Below are positions 25,232 to 35,221 of a stretch of DNA of 64,000 nucleotides, in pieces. The position numbers and the translations under genes were made by a program. The stretch spans positions 62,001 to 126,000 of the forward strand of contig NZ_VWRN01000017.1 in assembly GCF_008632125.1 (NCBI RefSeq), read 5' to 3'. Source of the stretch: Cupriavidus cauae. GTDB taxonomy: Bacteria > Pseudomonadota > Gammaproteobacteria > Burkholderiales > Burkholderiaceae. Every line of letters starts with the position of its first letter. Within the stretch, counting starts at the first letter, position 1. The notes beneath the pieces were generated by a model, which was given only the letters and a program-made list of their open reading frames with translations, searched no databases and was not told the DNA's origin.

Positions 25232-26521
25232 TCAGTACGTCTCCAGATGCAGCCGCCCTTCGCGCTTGAGCGAAGCGGCCACCGCCTCCCAATCGAGACC
25301 GGCCTGCTCGGCGATATCGCGCAGCGCCAGTACCACGCCCTCCTCCATGCTCTTCAGCCCGCAGACATAGAAGTAGCTGTCCGGATCGGCCAGCAGCGCG
25401 GCCAGGTCGGCGGCCCGCTCGCGCATCACGTCCTGCACATAGCGCTTGGGCTGGCCCGGCGTGCGCGAGAACGCCAGGTTGATATCGATGAAGTCCTTGG
25501 GCAGGCTTTGCAGCGGACCGAAGTACGGCAGCTCCTCGCGCGTGCGGGCGCCGAAGAACAGCATCAGCTTGCCGCTCTCGAACTTGCCCGACTTGCGCAG
25601 GCGCCGGCGCCATTCGGTCATCGCCCGCATCGGCGCGCTGCCGGTGCCGGTGCAGATCATCACGATGTTCGAGCGCGGATGGTTCGGCATCAGGAAGCTG
25701 TTGCCGAACGGGCCGATGACCTCGACCGTGTCGCCGACCTGCAGGTCGCACAGATAGTTCGAGGCCACGCCGCGCACCGGATTGCCATGATGGTCCTCCA
25801 GCACGCGCTTGATCGTCAGCGACAGGTTGTTGTAGCCCGGCCGCTCGCCATTGCGCGGGCTCGCCACCGAGTACTGGCGCGCATGATGCGGGCGGCCCTG
25901 CTCGTCGACGCCCGGCGGCACGATGCCGATCGACTGGCCCTCCAGCACCGGGAACGGCATCGCGCCGAAGTCCAGCACCAGGTGATGGGTGTCGTAGTCG
26001 CGGCCGACCTCGGTCACGCGCACATTGCCGACCACGGTGGCGGTAACCGACTTGATCGCCGCCTTCGGCCCGTACAGATTGGTGTAGCAATGCGCTGCCG
26101 ACCATGGCGGCAGCGTGGCCCCGTATTGCGCGCTGTTGAACGGCGCGATCTGCGCCAGCGCGGGATCGACCGGCTCGTCGACCGCCTCCAGCGCCTGCGC
26201 TTCGGCGATCGCCTCGGCGCCGACGCCGCTGGCGGCCAGCTGCTCGCTGCTCAGCTCTTCGGGAAGCGTGTCCCAGCCCAGCTGCTCGTCCAGCGTATAG
26301 GGCCGCGTGCGCGGCACCATGCGCCAGTTGTCGATCGATCCGGTCGGGCACGGCGACACACAGGCCATGCACAGATTGCACTTGTCGGCGTCGACCACGT
26401 AGTTGCGCGAATCGTGCGTGATCGCGCCGACCGGGCAGGTCATCTCGCAGGTATTGCAGCGAATGCAGATCTCGGGGTCGATCAGATGCTGCTTGATGAT
26501 TTGCATGTCTGCCATATCCAT
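25232..26521 (-). CDS. boxA: benzoyl-CoA 2,3-epoxidase reductase subunit
   Basis: A 429-aa NADPH-dependent reductase of the benzoyl-CoA 2,3-epoxidase. Two 4Fe-4S motifs ([12 protein letters not shown] and [12 protein letters not shown]) stand at the N-terminus, followed by a ferredoxin-NADP reductase module with [22 protein letters not shown] and [12 protein letters not shown]. Electrons pass from NADPH to the BoxB diiron centre. I placed the start at the ATG at 26521 with GGAG nine bases upstream. An upstream GTG at 26566 is possible. It is the third gene of boxC-boxB-boxA on the minus strand, and convergent with the CoA-transferase gene. Confidence 0.96.
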   Translation of the reverse strand: MDMADMQIIKQHLIDPEICIRCNTCEMTCPVGAITHDSRNYVVDADKCNLCMACVSPCPTGSIDNWRMVPRTRPYTLDEQLGWDTLPEELSSEQLAASGVGAEAIAEAQALEAVDEPVDPALAQIAPFNSAQYGATLPPWSAAHCYTNLYGPKAAIKSVTATVVGNVRVTEVGRDYDTHHLVLDFGAMPFPVLEGQSIGIVPPGVDEQGRPHHARQYSVASPRNGERPGYNNLSLTIKRVLEDHHGNPVRGVASNYLCDLQVGDTVEVIGPFGNSFLMPNHPRSNIVMICTGTGSAPMRAMTEWRRRLRKSGKFESGKLMLFFGARTREELPYFGPLQSLPKDFIDINLAFSRTPGQPKRYVQDVMRERAADLAALLADPDSYFYVCGLKSMEEGVVLALRDIAEQAGLDWEAVAASLKREGRLHLETY

Positions 26522-26574
26522 GGCCGTCTCCAGATGCTGCCGCGGCTCGGCGCTACGTTCGGTCACGCGCGGTC

Positions 26575-26639
26575 GCTGTCGTTGTTGCTGGCGCTATTGA
26601 TGGCGCTGTTGCTGCCGTTATTGCCGTTGCTCTCGCCGC

Positions 26640-26640
<1 letters not shown>
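26575..26640. repeat. degenerate 9-12-bp repeats between boxB and boxA
   Basis: Loose repetition of gctgtt, gctatt and gttgct units in the gap after the boxB stop codon. It is too degenerate to give a firm unit length. Confidence 0.35.
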
Positions 26641-28067
<1,427 letters not shown>

Positions 28068-28152
28068 CGTTGGTCTCCCGGTGATATGTCGTCGTGTCGT
28101 TGTGCCGTGGTGTCGCTGTGTCTTTGTGTCGCTGCGCGCGCGGACCTGCGCG

Positions 28153-29811
28153 TCAGACGCGATTCCAGTCGAATGCCGCCTTGTCGCCCTTGCCGTAGAC
28201 CTTCAGTGCGCCCTTGTCGCCGACGGCGTTGGGCCGCTGGAAGATCCAGTTCTGCCAGGCGGTCAGCCGGCCGAAGATGCGGGTGAACATGGTCTCCTGG
28301 CCGTTGAAGCGCAGGTTCGCTTCCATGCCGGTCAGCGCGTCGGGCGACATCGCCACGCGTTCCTCGATCGCGATGCGCAGCTCGTCCGCCCAGTCGATGT
28401 CGTCCGGGTTCGAGGTCGCCAGGCCCAGCGCGAAGGCGGCATCCGCATCGAGCGGCTGGCCGGCCCTGGCGCGCACCGCTTCGAGCGCCGGCGCCTCGTC
28501 ATAGAAACGGCGGCCCAGGCGGCTCTGGCCGGTGGCCATCGGATAGAGGCCGAAGTTGGTCTCGCCGACGGTGATCTTCGGCGCGCGCGCCTCGTCGTCC
28601 GGCAGCGCCAGGTGGTAGATGCGATCGCAGGCCAGTGCCAGTTCCAGCAGCGAGCCGGCAAAGCAGGTGCCCTCGTCGACCAGGGCGAACAGGCTGCGCG
28701 AGGACACGTCGAGACGGCTGAAGGTCCGGCGCAGCAGCCCGATGGTCTCGCGCACCAGCCAGTGGTCGCGATGCGCCAGCAGCGTGGCGTCCATCTGCAT
28801 CACCGCCTCGGCATCGCCGGCGGTCTTGATCAGCCAGGTGCCGATCTCCAGCTCGTTGGTGCGCATCGACAGGATCGCGTCCTCGAGCTCGCGCGCCAGC
28901 TGCAGCGGATACCAGGCCGCGCCGGCTTCGGCGATCGCGGCCGGGGTCTGCGGCTGCGGGCCGCGCGGCGCGTGGATCGTGAAGGTGGCGGTGCGCGCGG
29001 CGCGGTCGATCTGCACGTCGACATAGCCGTAGCGCAGCGCATCGGCTTCGACGGTCCGCTCCAGCGGGGTCAGCGCGATGCCGGCCGCGTCGGCGGGACG
29101 GTCGCTCTGCGCGGCCAGCGCCAGCGCGCGCTCCTGCACCTTCTGCGCGAACACGGCAGGCTTGGCGATGTCGTCGACCAGGCGCCAGTCCTTGGCACGC
29201 TGGCCGCGCACGCCTTCGGTGGTGGTGCAGAAGATGTCGGCGAGGTCGTGGCGCACATGGCGCTTGTCGGTGACGCGGGTCAGGCCGCCAGTGCCCGGCA
29301 GCACGCCCAGCAGCGGCACTTCCGGCAGGCTGACCGCCGAGGAGCGATCGTCGACCAGCAGGATCTCGTCGCAGGCCAGCGCCAGTTCATAGCCGCCGCC
29401 GGCGCAGGCGCCGTTGACCGCGGCGAGGAATTTCAGGCCGCTGTGCCGCGACGAATCCTCGATGCCGTTGCGCGTCTCGTTGGTGAACTTGCAGAAGTTG
29501 ACCTTCCACGCGTGGCTGCTGACGCCCAGCATGAAGATATTGGCGCCCGAGCAGAACACCTTCTCCTTGCCGCTGGTGACCACCACGCTGCGCACTTCCG
29601 GATGTTCGAAGCGGATGCGGTTCAGTGCATCGTTCAGCTCGATGTCGACGCCGAGGTCGTAGCTGTTCAGTTTGAGCTTGTAGCCGGGACGCAGGCCGGC
29701 GTTCTCGTCGATATCGAGCACCAGCGTGGCGACGGGTCCGTCGAACTGCAGCTTCAGGTGCTTGTATTGGGAGGGGTCGGTCTGGTAGTCGACGCGGGGG
29801 ACCTGGGTCAC
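28153..29811 (-). CDS. boxC: 2,3-epoxybenzoyl-CoA dihydrolase
   Basis: A 552-aa enoyl-CoA hydratase-superfamily enzyme that opens 2,3-epoxybenzoyl-CoA with two water molecules to 3,4-dehydroadipyl-CoA semialdehyde plus formate. Landmarks: SYDLGVDIELNDALNRIRFEHP, the oxyanion-hole region in CAGGGYELALACDEILLVDD, and YGKGDKAAFDWNRV at the C-terminus. I set the start at the GTG at 29811, which has AGGAGA eight bases upstream and gives the usual length. The in-frame ATG at 29841 adds 10 residues. It is the first gene of the minus-strand box operon. Confidence 0.95.
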   Translation of the reverse strand: MTQVPRVDYQTDPSQYKHLKLQFDGPVATLVLDIDENAGLRPGYKLKLNSYDLGVDIELNDALNRIRFEHPEVRSVVVTSGKEKVFCSGANIFMLGVSSHAWKVNFCKFTNETRNGIEDSSRHSGLKFLAAVNGACAGGGYELALACDEILLVDDRSSAVSLPEVPLLGVLPGTGGLTRVTDKRHVRHDLADIFCTTTEGVRGQRAKDWRLVDDIAKPAVFAQKVQERALALAAQSDRPADAAGIALTPLERTVEADALRYGYVDVQIDRAARTATFTIHAPRGPQPQTPAAIAEAGAAWYPLQLARELEDAILSMRTNELEIGTWLIKTAGDAEAVMQMDATLLAHRDHWLVRETIGLLRRTFSRLDVSSRSLFALVDEGTCFAGSLLELALACDRIYHLALPDDEARAPKITVGETNFGLYPMATGQSRLGRRFYDEAPALEAVRARAGQPLDADAAFALGLATSNPDDIDWADELRIAIEERVAMSPDALTGMEANLRFNGQETMFTRIFGRLTAWQNWIFQRPNAVGDKGALKVYGKGDKAAFDWNRV

Positions 29812-29886
29812 GGCATTGTCTCCTGTTCTCTGTGCTGACATCGCTGTCTGTTCAGCCTGGGCGCGTGGTGCAACGAAGCACCGCGA

Positions 29887-29964
29887 AGCACGATAGTGCA
29901 TGGATCGGGATCCGATACCACGCATCATAGTGCATCGCTTCGCGCGACGTCAAGAATTATTGTG
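29887..29964. promoter_or_regulatory. BoxR-type operator half-sites upstream of boxC
   Basis: The motif TGCA-N6-TGCA, known as the BoxR operator, occurs imperfectly on the minus strand: TGCACTATCGTGCT (29887-29900), TGCACTATGATGCG (29921-29934), and TGCACAATAATTCT (29951-29964, a half-site sharing TGCACAATAAT with 30189). They lie 76-153 bp upstream of boxC. Confidence 0.6.
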
Positions 29965-30188
29965 CATGTTAGCGAATGACTGCAATGCTGCGCTTTACTT
30001 CATACAGCGCGTGGCGATCCCGCCATTACGCGGCCTTGGCGGTGTGGCCATCCGTTAGCCGCCCGCCCGTCGTGGCCTATGGCGCCGGCGGCTTGCCGAA
30101 TGCACGCCGGCGTTTTCGCAGCGCTTCCGCCGACACTCCTGCAATATAGTTCTTGACAGAGCCGACGTCGACCTCTATGGTTCGCCCA

Positions 30189-30202
30189 TGCACAATAATG
30201 CA
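30189..30202. promoter_or_regulatory. perfect BoxR-type operator
   Basis: TGCACAATAATGCA, an exact TGCA-N6-TGCA, 101 bp upstream of the DUF4863 gene and on the side of the divergent benzoate operon. The 29842-30302 gap is otherwise promoter DNA. Nearby, acgtgcaaaccg occurs twice (30214 and 30243 region). Confidence 0.75.
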
Positions 30203-30302
30203 TTAACAGCAGACGTGCAAACCGCAGACTTGAACACCGCGGACGTGCAAACCGGTTACGCCAACCGGTGACGTTCTTCCCGATCTGACGGAGCGCTTGC
30301 CG

Positions 30303-30797
30303 ATGTCCCCCACCCTCCCACCGGCCGCCCAGGCCTTCCGCCAGCAATTGGCGCAACTGACGGCCCGCCTTGCCGGCCGTCCGCTCGATGCCGAGCTGGA
30401 CGCTTGGCTCAACGCCGAATACGGCCCCGATACCGAGTCCTATCGCGCGCTGAAGGCCGCCTGCGAAACCGGCGTCGCCGAAGGCTGGCTGTGCGATCGC
30501 GAAGGCGGCGGTATCCGCTACGGCCGCATCTTCAAACCCGCCGACGACCTGCACGGCTTCTCGGTCGACGTGGTCGACATGCAGGACATCGCCGGCCCGC
30601 ATCACACCCATCCCAATGGCGAGATCGACCTGATCATGCCGATCGAGGGCGAGGCCCGCTTCGACGGAAGGCCCGCCGGCTGGCTGGTGTGCCCGCCCGG
30701 CAGCGCCCATCGCCCCACGGTGTCGAACGGGCGCGCGCTGGTTCTTTATCTGCTGCCCGAAGGGCGCATCGACTTCACCCGACAGGAGGCAGCATGA
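30303..30797 (+). CDS. DUF4863 family protein (4-hydroxylaminobenzoate lyase-like)
   Basis: A 164-aa cupin-like protein, with PHHTHPNGEIDLIMPIEG (metal-binding His and Glu) and WLVCPPGSAHRPTV. Its closest known relatives are DUF4863 proteins such as PnbB, 4-hydroxylaminobenzoate lyase. In box gene clusters its role is not established. The start is taken at the ATG at 30303, nine bases after GGAG. A TTG at 30297 is too close to the ribosome site. The stop overlaps the start of boxD by four bases (ATGA), so it is translationally coupled within the benzoate operon. Confidence 0.82.
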   Translation: MSPTLPPAAQAFRQQLAQLTARLAGRPLDAELDAWLNAEYGPDTESYRALKAACETGVAEGWLCDREGGGIRYGRIFKPADDLHGFSVDVVDMQDIAGPHHTHPNGEIDLIMPIEGEARFDGRPAGWLVCPPGSAHRPTVSNGRALVLYLLPEGRIDFTRQEAA

Positions 30798-32362
30798 GCG
30801 AATCGCTACCGAGCTATCTGGCCGGCCGCTGGCAGCATGGCAACGGCAAGGGCACGGCACTGTTCGACCCCGTGCTGGGCGACGAACTGGCGCGTGTCGA
30901 TGCCACCGGGCTCGATCTGGCCGAAGGCTTCGCCTTCGCGCGCGAGCAAGGCGGCGCGGCGCTGCGGGCGCTGACCTATCGCGAACGGGCGTCGCTGCTG
31001 GGCGCCATCGTGCAGGTCCTGCAGCAACACCGCGACGCCTACTACGAGATCGCGACCGCCAACAGCGGCACGGTCAAGCGCGATTCCGCGGTCGATATCG
31101 ACGGCGCGATCTTCACGCTGGGCAGCTATGCGAAGCTGGGCGAGACGCTGGGCGACCGGCGCTATCTGCTCGATGGCGAGGCGGCGCGCCTGGGCAAGGA
31201 TCCCTTGTTCCAGTCGCAACACGTGCTGGTCCCCACGCGCGGCGTCGCGCTGTGCATCAACGCGTTCAACTTCCCTTCGTGGGGCCTGTGGGAGAAGGCC
31301 GCGCCGGCGCTGCTGTCGGGCGTGCCGGTGATCGTCAAGCCGGCCACCTCCACCGCCTGGCTGACGCACCGCATGGTCCGCGATGTCCTCGAGGCGGGCA
31401 TCCTGCCCCCTGGCGCGCTGTCGATCGTCTGCGGCAGCGCCGACGGCCTGCTGGACGCGCTGGAGCCCTTCGACGTGGTGTCGTTCACCGGCTCGGCGCA
31501 GACGGCCGCGCAGATCCGCACGCATCCGGCCATCGCGCAGCGCTCGGTGCGCGTCAATATCGAGGCGGACAGCGTCAACTCGGCGCTGCTGCTGCCGCGC
31601 GAGGCCGGCGGCAACGATGCGCTGCCGCTGCTGGCGTCCGAGGTCGTGCGCGAGATGACGGTCAAGTCGGGACAGAAATGCACGGCGATCCGCCGCGTGC
31701 TGGTGCCCGAGTCGCTGTACGACGCCGCCGCCGAAGCCATCGTCGCGAAGCTGCGTGAAGTCACCGTCGGCAACCCGCGCAACCCGGACGTACGCATGGG
31801 GGCGCTGGTCAGCCGCGCGCAGCTCGCCACCGTGCGCGAGGGCCTCGCGCAATTGCAGGCGCAGACGCAAACCCTGCATGACGGCGCGAGCCAGGCGCTG
31901 ATCGACGCCGATCCGGCCGTGGCCTGCTGCATCGGTCCGACGCTGCTCGGCACGCGCGATCCCGACGGCAATGCGCTGGTGCATCAGATCGAGGTGTTCG
32001 GCCCGGTCGCCACGCTGATGTCCTATCGGGAGCGGCAAGGCGAAGACAGCATCGACGCCGGCCATGCCTTCGAACTGGCGCGCCGCGGCGAAGGCTCGCT
32101 GGTGGCGTCGCTCTATGGCAGCGATCCGGCCGCGCTGGCCACCGCGGCGCTTCAGCTGGCCGACAGCCACGGCCGCGTCCACGTGATCTCGCCCGATGTC
32201 GCGCAGCTGCATACCGGCCACGGCAACGTGATGCCGCAATCGCTGCACGGCGGCCCCGGCCGCGCCGGCGGCGGCGAGGAACTGGGCGGCCTGCGGGCGC
32301 TGAACTTCTACCATCGCCGCAGCGCGGTGCAGGCCAGCACGGCGGTGCTCGACCGGCTGTAG
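30794..32362 (+). CDS. boxD: 3,4-dehydroadipyl-CoA semialdehyde dehydrogenase
   Basis: A 522-aa aldehyde dehydrogenase of the PaaZ-N/BoxD type, which oxidises 3,4-dehydroadipyl-CoA semialdehyde to 3,4-dehydroadipyl-CoA with NADP+. It has CINAFNFPSWGLWEKAAPAL, IVKPATSTAW, FTGSAQTAAQI, VNIEADSVNSALL in place of ELGG, and the catalytic Cys in SGQKCTAIRRVLV. Length matches the family. Start ATG at 30794 overlaps the DUF4863 stop. It acts after BoxC. The gap after it contains a small GGGTCC/GGACCC hairpin but no T-tract. Confidence 0.93.
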   Translation: MSESLPSYLAGRWQHGNGKGTALFDPVLGDELARVDATGLDLAEGFAFAREQGGAALRALTYRERASLLGAIVQVLQQHRDAYYEIATANSGTVKRDSAVDIDGAIFTLGSYAKLGETLGDRRYLLDGEAARLGKDPLFQSQHVLVPTRGVALCINAFNFPSWGLWEKAAPALLSGVPVIVKPATSTAWLTHRMVRDVLEAGILPPGALSIVCGSADGLLDALEPFDVVSFTGSAQTAAQIRTHPAIAQRSVRVNIEADSVNSALLLPREAGGNDALPLLASEVVREMTVKSGQKCTAIRRVLVPESLYDAAAEAIVAKLREVTVGNPRNPDVRMGALVSRAQLATVREGLAQLQAQTQTLHDGASQALIDADPAVACCIGPTLLGTRDPDGNALVHQIEVFGPVATLMSYRERQGEDSIDAGHAFELARRGEGSLVASLYGSDPAALATAALQLADSHGRVHVISPDVAQLHTGHGNVMPQSLHGGPGRAGGGEELGGLRALNFYHRRSAVQASTAVLDRL

Positions 32363-32466
32363 GGGTCCGCTGCCAGGACCCGTTTCAAGGAGACACGCAG
32401 CACATCGCATCACCGGCAGTATTCGCAGCATTCGCAGCATCCATAGAACAGATGGGGAGACAACGC

Positions 32467-34212
32467 ATGGCAGCCGCAACGACGACTACCGCGACCACGA
32501 TCACCGCCACCGCGCCAGGCTCGGACCCGCCGCCGGTGGTCGCGCCCACCACGCCCTTCAACTTCGCCCAGCACCTGCTGGAAGCCAACGCGCACCGCGG
32601 CGACAAGACCGCCTATATCGACGACCACGGCCGCCTGCGCTACGGCGAACTGGCCGAGCGCGTGCGCCGGTTCGCGACCGCGCTGCAAGCCCTCGGCGTA
32701 CGCCGCGAGGAACGCGTGCTGCTGCTGATGCACGACTGCAGCGACTGGCCGGTCTGCTTCCTCGGCGCGATCTACGCCGGCATCGTGCCGGTCGCGGTCA
32801 ACACGCTGCTGACGCCCGACGACTACGCCTACATGCTGCAGCACAGCCGCGCCCGCGCGGCGCTGGTGTCGGCGGCACTGCTGCCGGTGCTGGAGCAGGC
32901 CATGGCGAAGGCGATGGGCGAAGGCGGCCATGAGGTCGACCACGTGATCGTGTCCCGCCCCAAGGGCGCCAAGCGCGATGGGAGCACCTTGCCTGCCGGC
33001 ATGGTCTCGCTCGACGCGCTGATCGCCGACCATGCGCCCCAGCCGGCGGCCGCAGCCACCGGTCCCGATGACCCCGGCTTCTGGCTGTATTCGTCCGGCT
33101 CGACCGGCCGGCCCAAGGGCGTGCTGCACAGCCAGGCCAATCCCTACTGGACCGCGGAGCTCTACGCCAAGCCGATTCTCGGCCTGACCGAGGACGACGT
33201 CTGCTTCTCGGCGGCCAAGCTGTATTTCGCCTATGGCCTGGGCAACGGCCTGACCTTTCCGCTCAGCGTCGGCGCCACCGTGGTGCTGATGGCGGAGCGG
33301 CCCACGCCCGAGGCGATCTTCCGGCGCTGGCTCGACCATCGCACTACGGTGTTCTTCGGCGCGCCCACCGGCTATGCCGGCATGCTCGCCTCGCCCGCGC
33401 TGCCGGCGCGCGAACAGGTGGCGCTGCGGCTGTGCTCGTCGGCCGGCGAGGCGCTGCCGGCCGAACTGGGCCAGCGCTTCACCGCGCATTTCGGCTGCGA
33501 GATCATCGACGGCATCGGCTCGACCGAGATGCTGCATATCTATCTGTCAAATCGCCCGGGGCAGGTCCGCTACGGCACCACCGGCTGGCCAGTGCCCGGC
33601 TACAACATCGAACTGCGCGACGAGGAAGGCCGGCCGGTGCCCGACGGCGAGGTGGGCGACCTCTATATCCAGGGGCCGAGCGCGGCGCTGATGTATTGGG
33701 GCAATCGCGACAAGTCGCGCGAGACCTTCCAGGGCAGCTGGACCAAAAGCGGCGACAAGTACGTGCGCAACGCCGATGGCACCTACTGCTACGCGGGCCG
33801 CAGCGACGACATGCTGAAGGTCAGCGGCATCTACGTCTCGCCGTTCGAGGTCGAGGCCACGCTGATGCAGCATCCCGCCGTGCTGGAGGCCGCGGTGATC
33901 GGCGTCAACGACCCGCAGGGGCTGACGCGCACCAAGGCCTTTGTCGTGCTCAAACCCGGTACGCAGTGCGACGACGCCGAGCTCAAGGCCTTCGTCAAGG
34001 AACGGCTGGCGCCCTACAAGTACCCGCGCCTGATCGAGTTCGTCGACAGCCTGCCGAAGACCGCGACCGGCAAGATCCAGCGCTTCCGGCTGCGGGAGCA
34101 GGAGCAGCAGCAACAGCGACAGCGACAGCAGCCCATGGACTGCGGCCGCGACGTCGCGTCGAACGTGCTGATCTCGCCGAGTGGGCAATTGGCACTGGCG
34201 GGGCTGCAATGA
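32467..34212 (+). CDS. bclA: benzoate-CoA ligase
   Basis: A 581-aa AMP-forming ligase converting benzoate, CoA and ATP to benzoyl-CoA, the first step of the box pathway. It has LYSSGSTGRPKGVLHS (P-loop), CFSAAKLYFAYGLGNGLTFP, DGIGSTEMLHIYLSN, a KVSGIYVSPFEVEATL hinge and the catalytic Lys in PKTATGKIQR. Symbol given from operon context and motifs. The N-terminus has a ~20-residue Thr/Ala/Pro extension, and the C-terminus ends after the catalytic Lys with a Gln-rich ~40-residue tail (EQQQQRQRQQ) not normal for the family. The ATGA overlap with the next gene couples translation. Confidence 0.93.
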   Translation: MAAATTTTATTITATAPGSDPPPVVAPTTPFNFAQHLLEANAHRGDKTAYIDDHGRLRYGELAERVRRFATALQALGVRREERVLLLMHDCSDWPVCFLGAIYAGIVPVAVNTLLTPDDYAYMLQHSRARAALVSAALLPVLEQAMAKAMGEGGHEVDHVIVSRPKGAKRDGSTLPAGMVSLDALIADHAPQPAAAATGPDDPGFWLYSSGSTGRPKGVLHSQANPYWTAELYAKPILGLTEDDVCFSAAKLYFAYGLGNGLTFPLSVGATVVLMAERPTPEAIFRRWLDHRTTVFFGAPTGYAGMLASPALPAREQVALRLCSSAGEALPAELGQRFTAHFGCEIIDGIGSTEMLHIYLSNRPGQVRYGTTGWPVPGYNIELRDEEGRPVPDGEVGDLYIQGPSAALMYWGNRDKSRETFQGSWTKSGDKYVRNADGTYCYAGRSDDMLKVSGIYVSPFEVEATLMQHPAVLEAAVIGVNDPQGLTRTKAFVVLKPGTQCDDAELKAFVKERLAPYKYPRLIEFVDSLPKTATGKIQRFRLREQEQQQQRQRQQPMDCGRDVASNVLISPSGQLALAGLQ

Positions 34213-35108
34213 GCGCGCCGGTCGAATTCGTCGAGATCGATTGGGCCGGCCGCCCGGTGCGGATCGAATATCAGCGGCTGGGCACGGAGAACGCCGGCGC
34301 CCCGCTGCTGGTCTTCCTGCACGAGGGCCTGGGATCGGTGGCGATGTGGCGCGATTTTCCGCAGCGCGTCTGCGAGGCGCTCGGGTGGCGCGGCCTGGTC
34401 TATTCGCGGCCCGGCTATGGGCGTTCGACGCCGCGGGCCGCGGACGAGGTCTGGCATCCGGATTTCATGCACCGCCAGGCGCACGAGGTATTGCCCACGC
34501 TGCTGACGGCGCTCGGCATCGACGCCGAGGCCGAACCGCCCTGGCTGCTTGGGCACAGCGATGGCGGCTCCATCGCGCTGCTGTACGCGGCGCGGTTTCC
34601 GTCGCGCGTCGCCGGGACCATCGTGCTGGCCCCGCACATCCTGGTCGAGGACCTGTCGGTCTCGAGCATCGAGAAGGCGCGCGAAGCCTATCTCAATACC
34701 GACCTGCGCCAGCGGCTGGCGCGCTATCACGACGATCCGGACTCGGCGTTCTGGGGATGGAATGGCATCTGGCTGCATCCGCCGTTCCGCCACTGGTCGA
34801 TCGAGGCGGAGATCGCCAGCATTACCTGCCCGCTGCTGGCGGTGCAGGGGCTCGACGACGAGTACGGCACGCTCGAACAGATCCGCGGCATCGCGCGCCG
34901 CGTGCCGCAGACGCGCTTGCTGGAGCTCCCCGACTGCGGCCATTCGCCCCATCGCGATCAGCCCGACGCGTTGATCGCGGCGATCGTCGATTTCGTGCGC
35001 GATCCGCAGTCGACAGCGATGGCGCCGATCACGCGGTCGCCGCACGACTTGCCGCAAGAGTTGCCGCAAGAGTTGCCGCAGAACTTGCCGCAGAACTTGC
35101 CGCAATAG
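34209..35108 (+). CDS. alpha/beta hydrolase of the benzoate operon
   Basis: A 299-aa alpha/beta hydrolase with catalytic Ser in LLGHSDGGSIAL, Asp in VQGLDDEYG and His in PDCGHSPHRDQ. FLHEGLGSVAMWRDFP holds the oxyanion-hole region. Such genes occur in many box operons, perhaps hydrolysing an ester or lactone or a CoA thioester, but the reaction is not known. The last ~20 residues are a repeat of LPQEL/LPQNL that extends past the fold. The start overlaps the bclA stop by four bases. Confidence 0.9.
   Translation: MSAPVEFVEIDWAGRPVRIEYQRLGTENAGAPLLVFLHEGLGSVAMWRDFPQRVCEALGWRGLVYSRPGYGRSTPRAADEVWHPDFMHRQAHEVLPTLLTALGIDAEAEPPWLLGHSDGGSIALLYAARFPSRVAGTIVLAPHILVEDLSVSSIEKAREAYLNTDLRQRLARYHDDPDSAFWGWNGIWLHPPFRHWSIEAEIASITCPLLAVQGLDDEYGTLEQIRGIARRVPQTRLLELPDCGHSPHRDQPDALIAAIVDFVRDPQSTAMAPITRSPHDLPQELPQELPQNLPQNLPQ
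35048..35107 (+). repeat. 15-bp in-frame tandem repeat at the hydrolase 3' end
   Basis: Four copies of a 15-bp ttgccgcaagag/ttgccgcagaac-type unit encode LPQEL-LPQEL-LPQNL-LPQNL and run into the stop codon. The unit length keeps the reading frame. Confidence 0.85.
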
Positions 35109-35221
35109 TCGCCGCACGCCGCCGGGAACGCCGGCGCGGCTTCCTGGCGGCGCCGTCGGCCCCGTACCCGATCGTTCACCCATCACAGAGCCGGTAGAAA
35201 CCGGACTGCAAGGAGACAACC

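Noticed and set aside
32363..32383. GGGTCC/GGACCC hairpin after boxD as an operon end
   Set aside because: Short stem without T-tract. bclA follows in the same direction under the same promoter.
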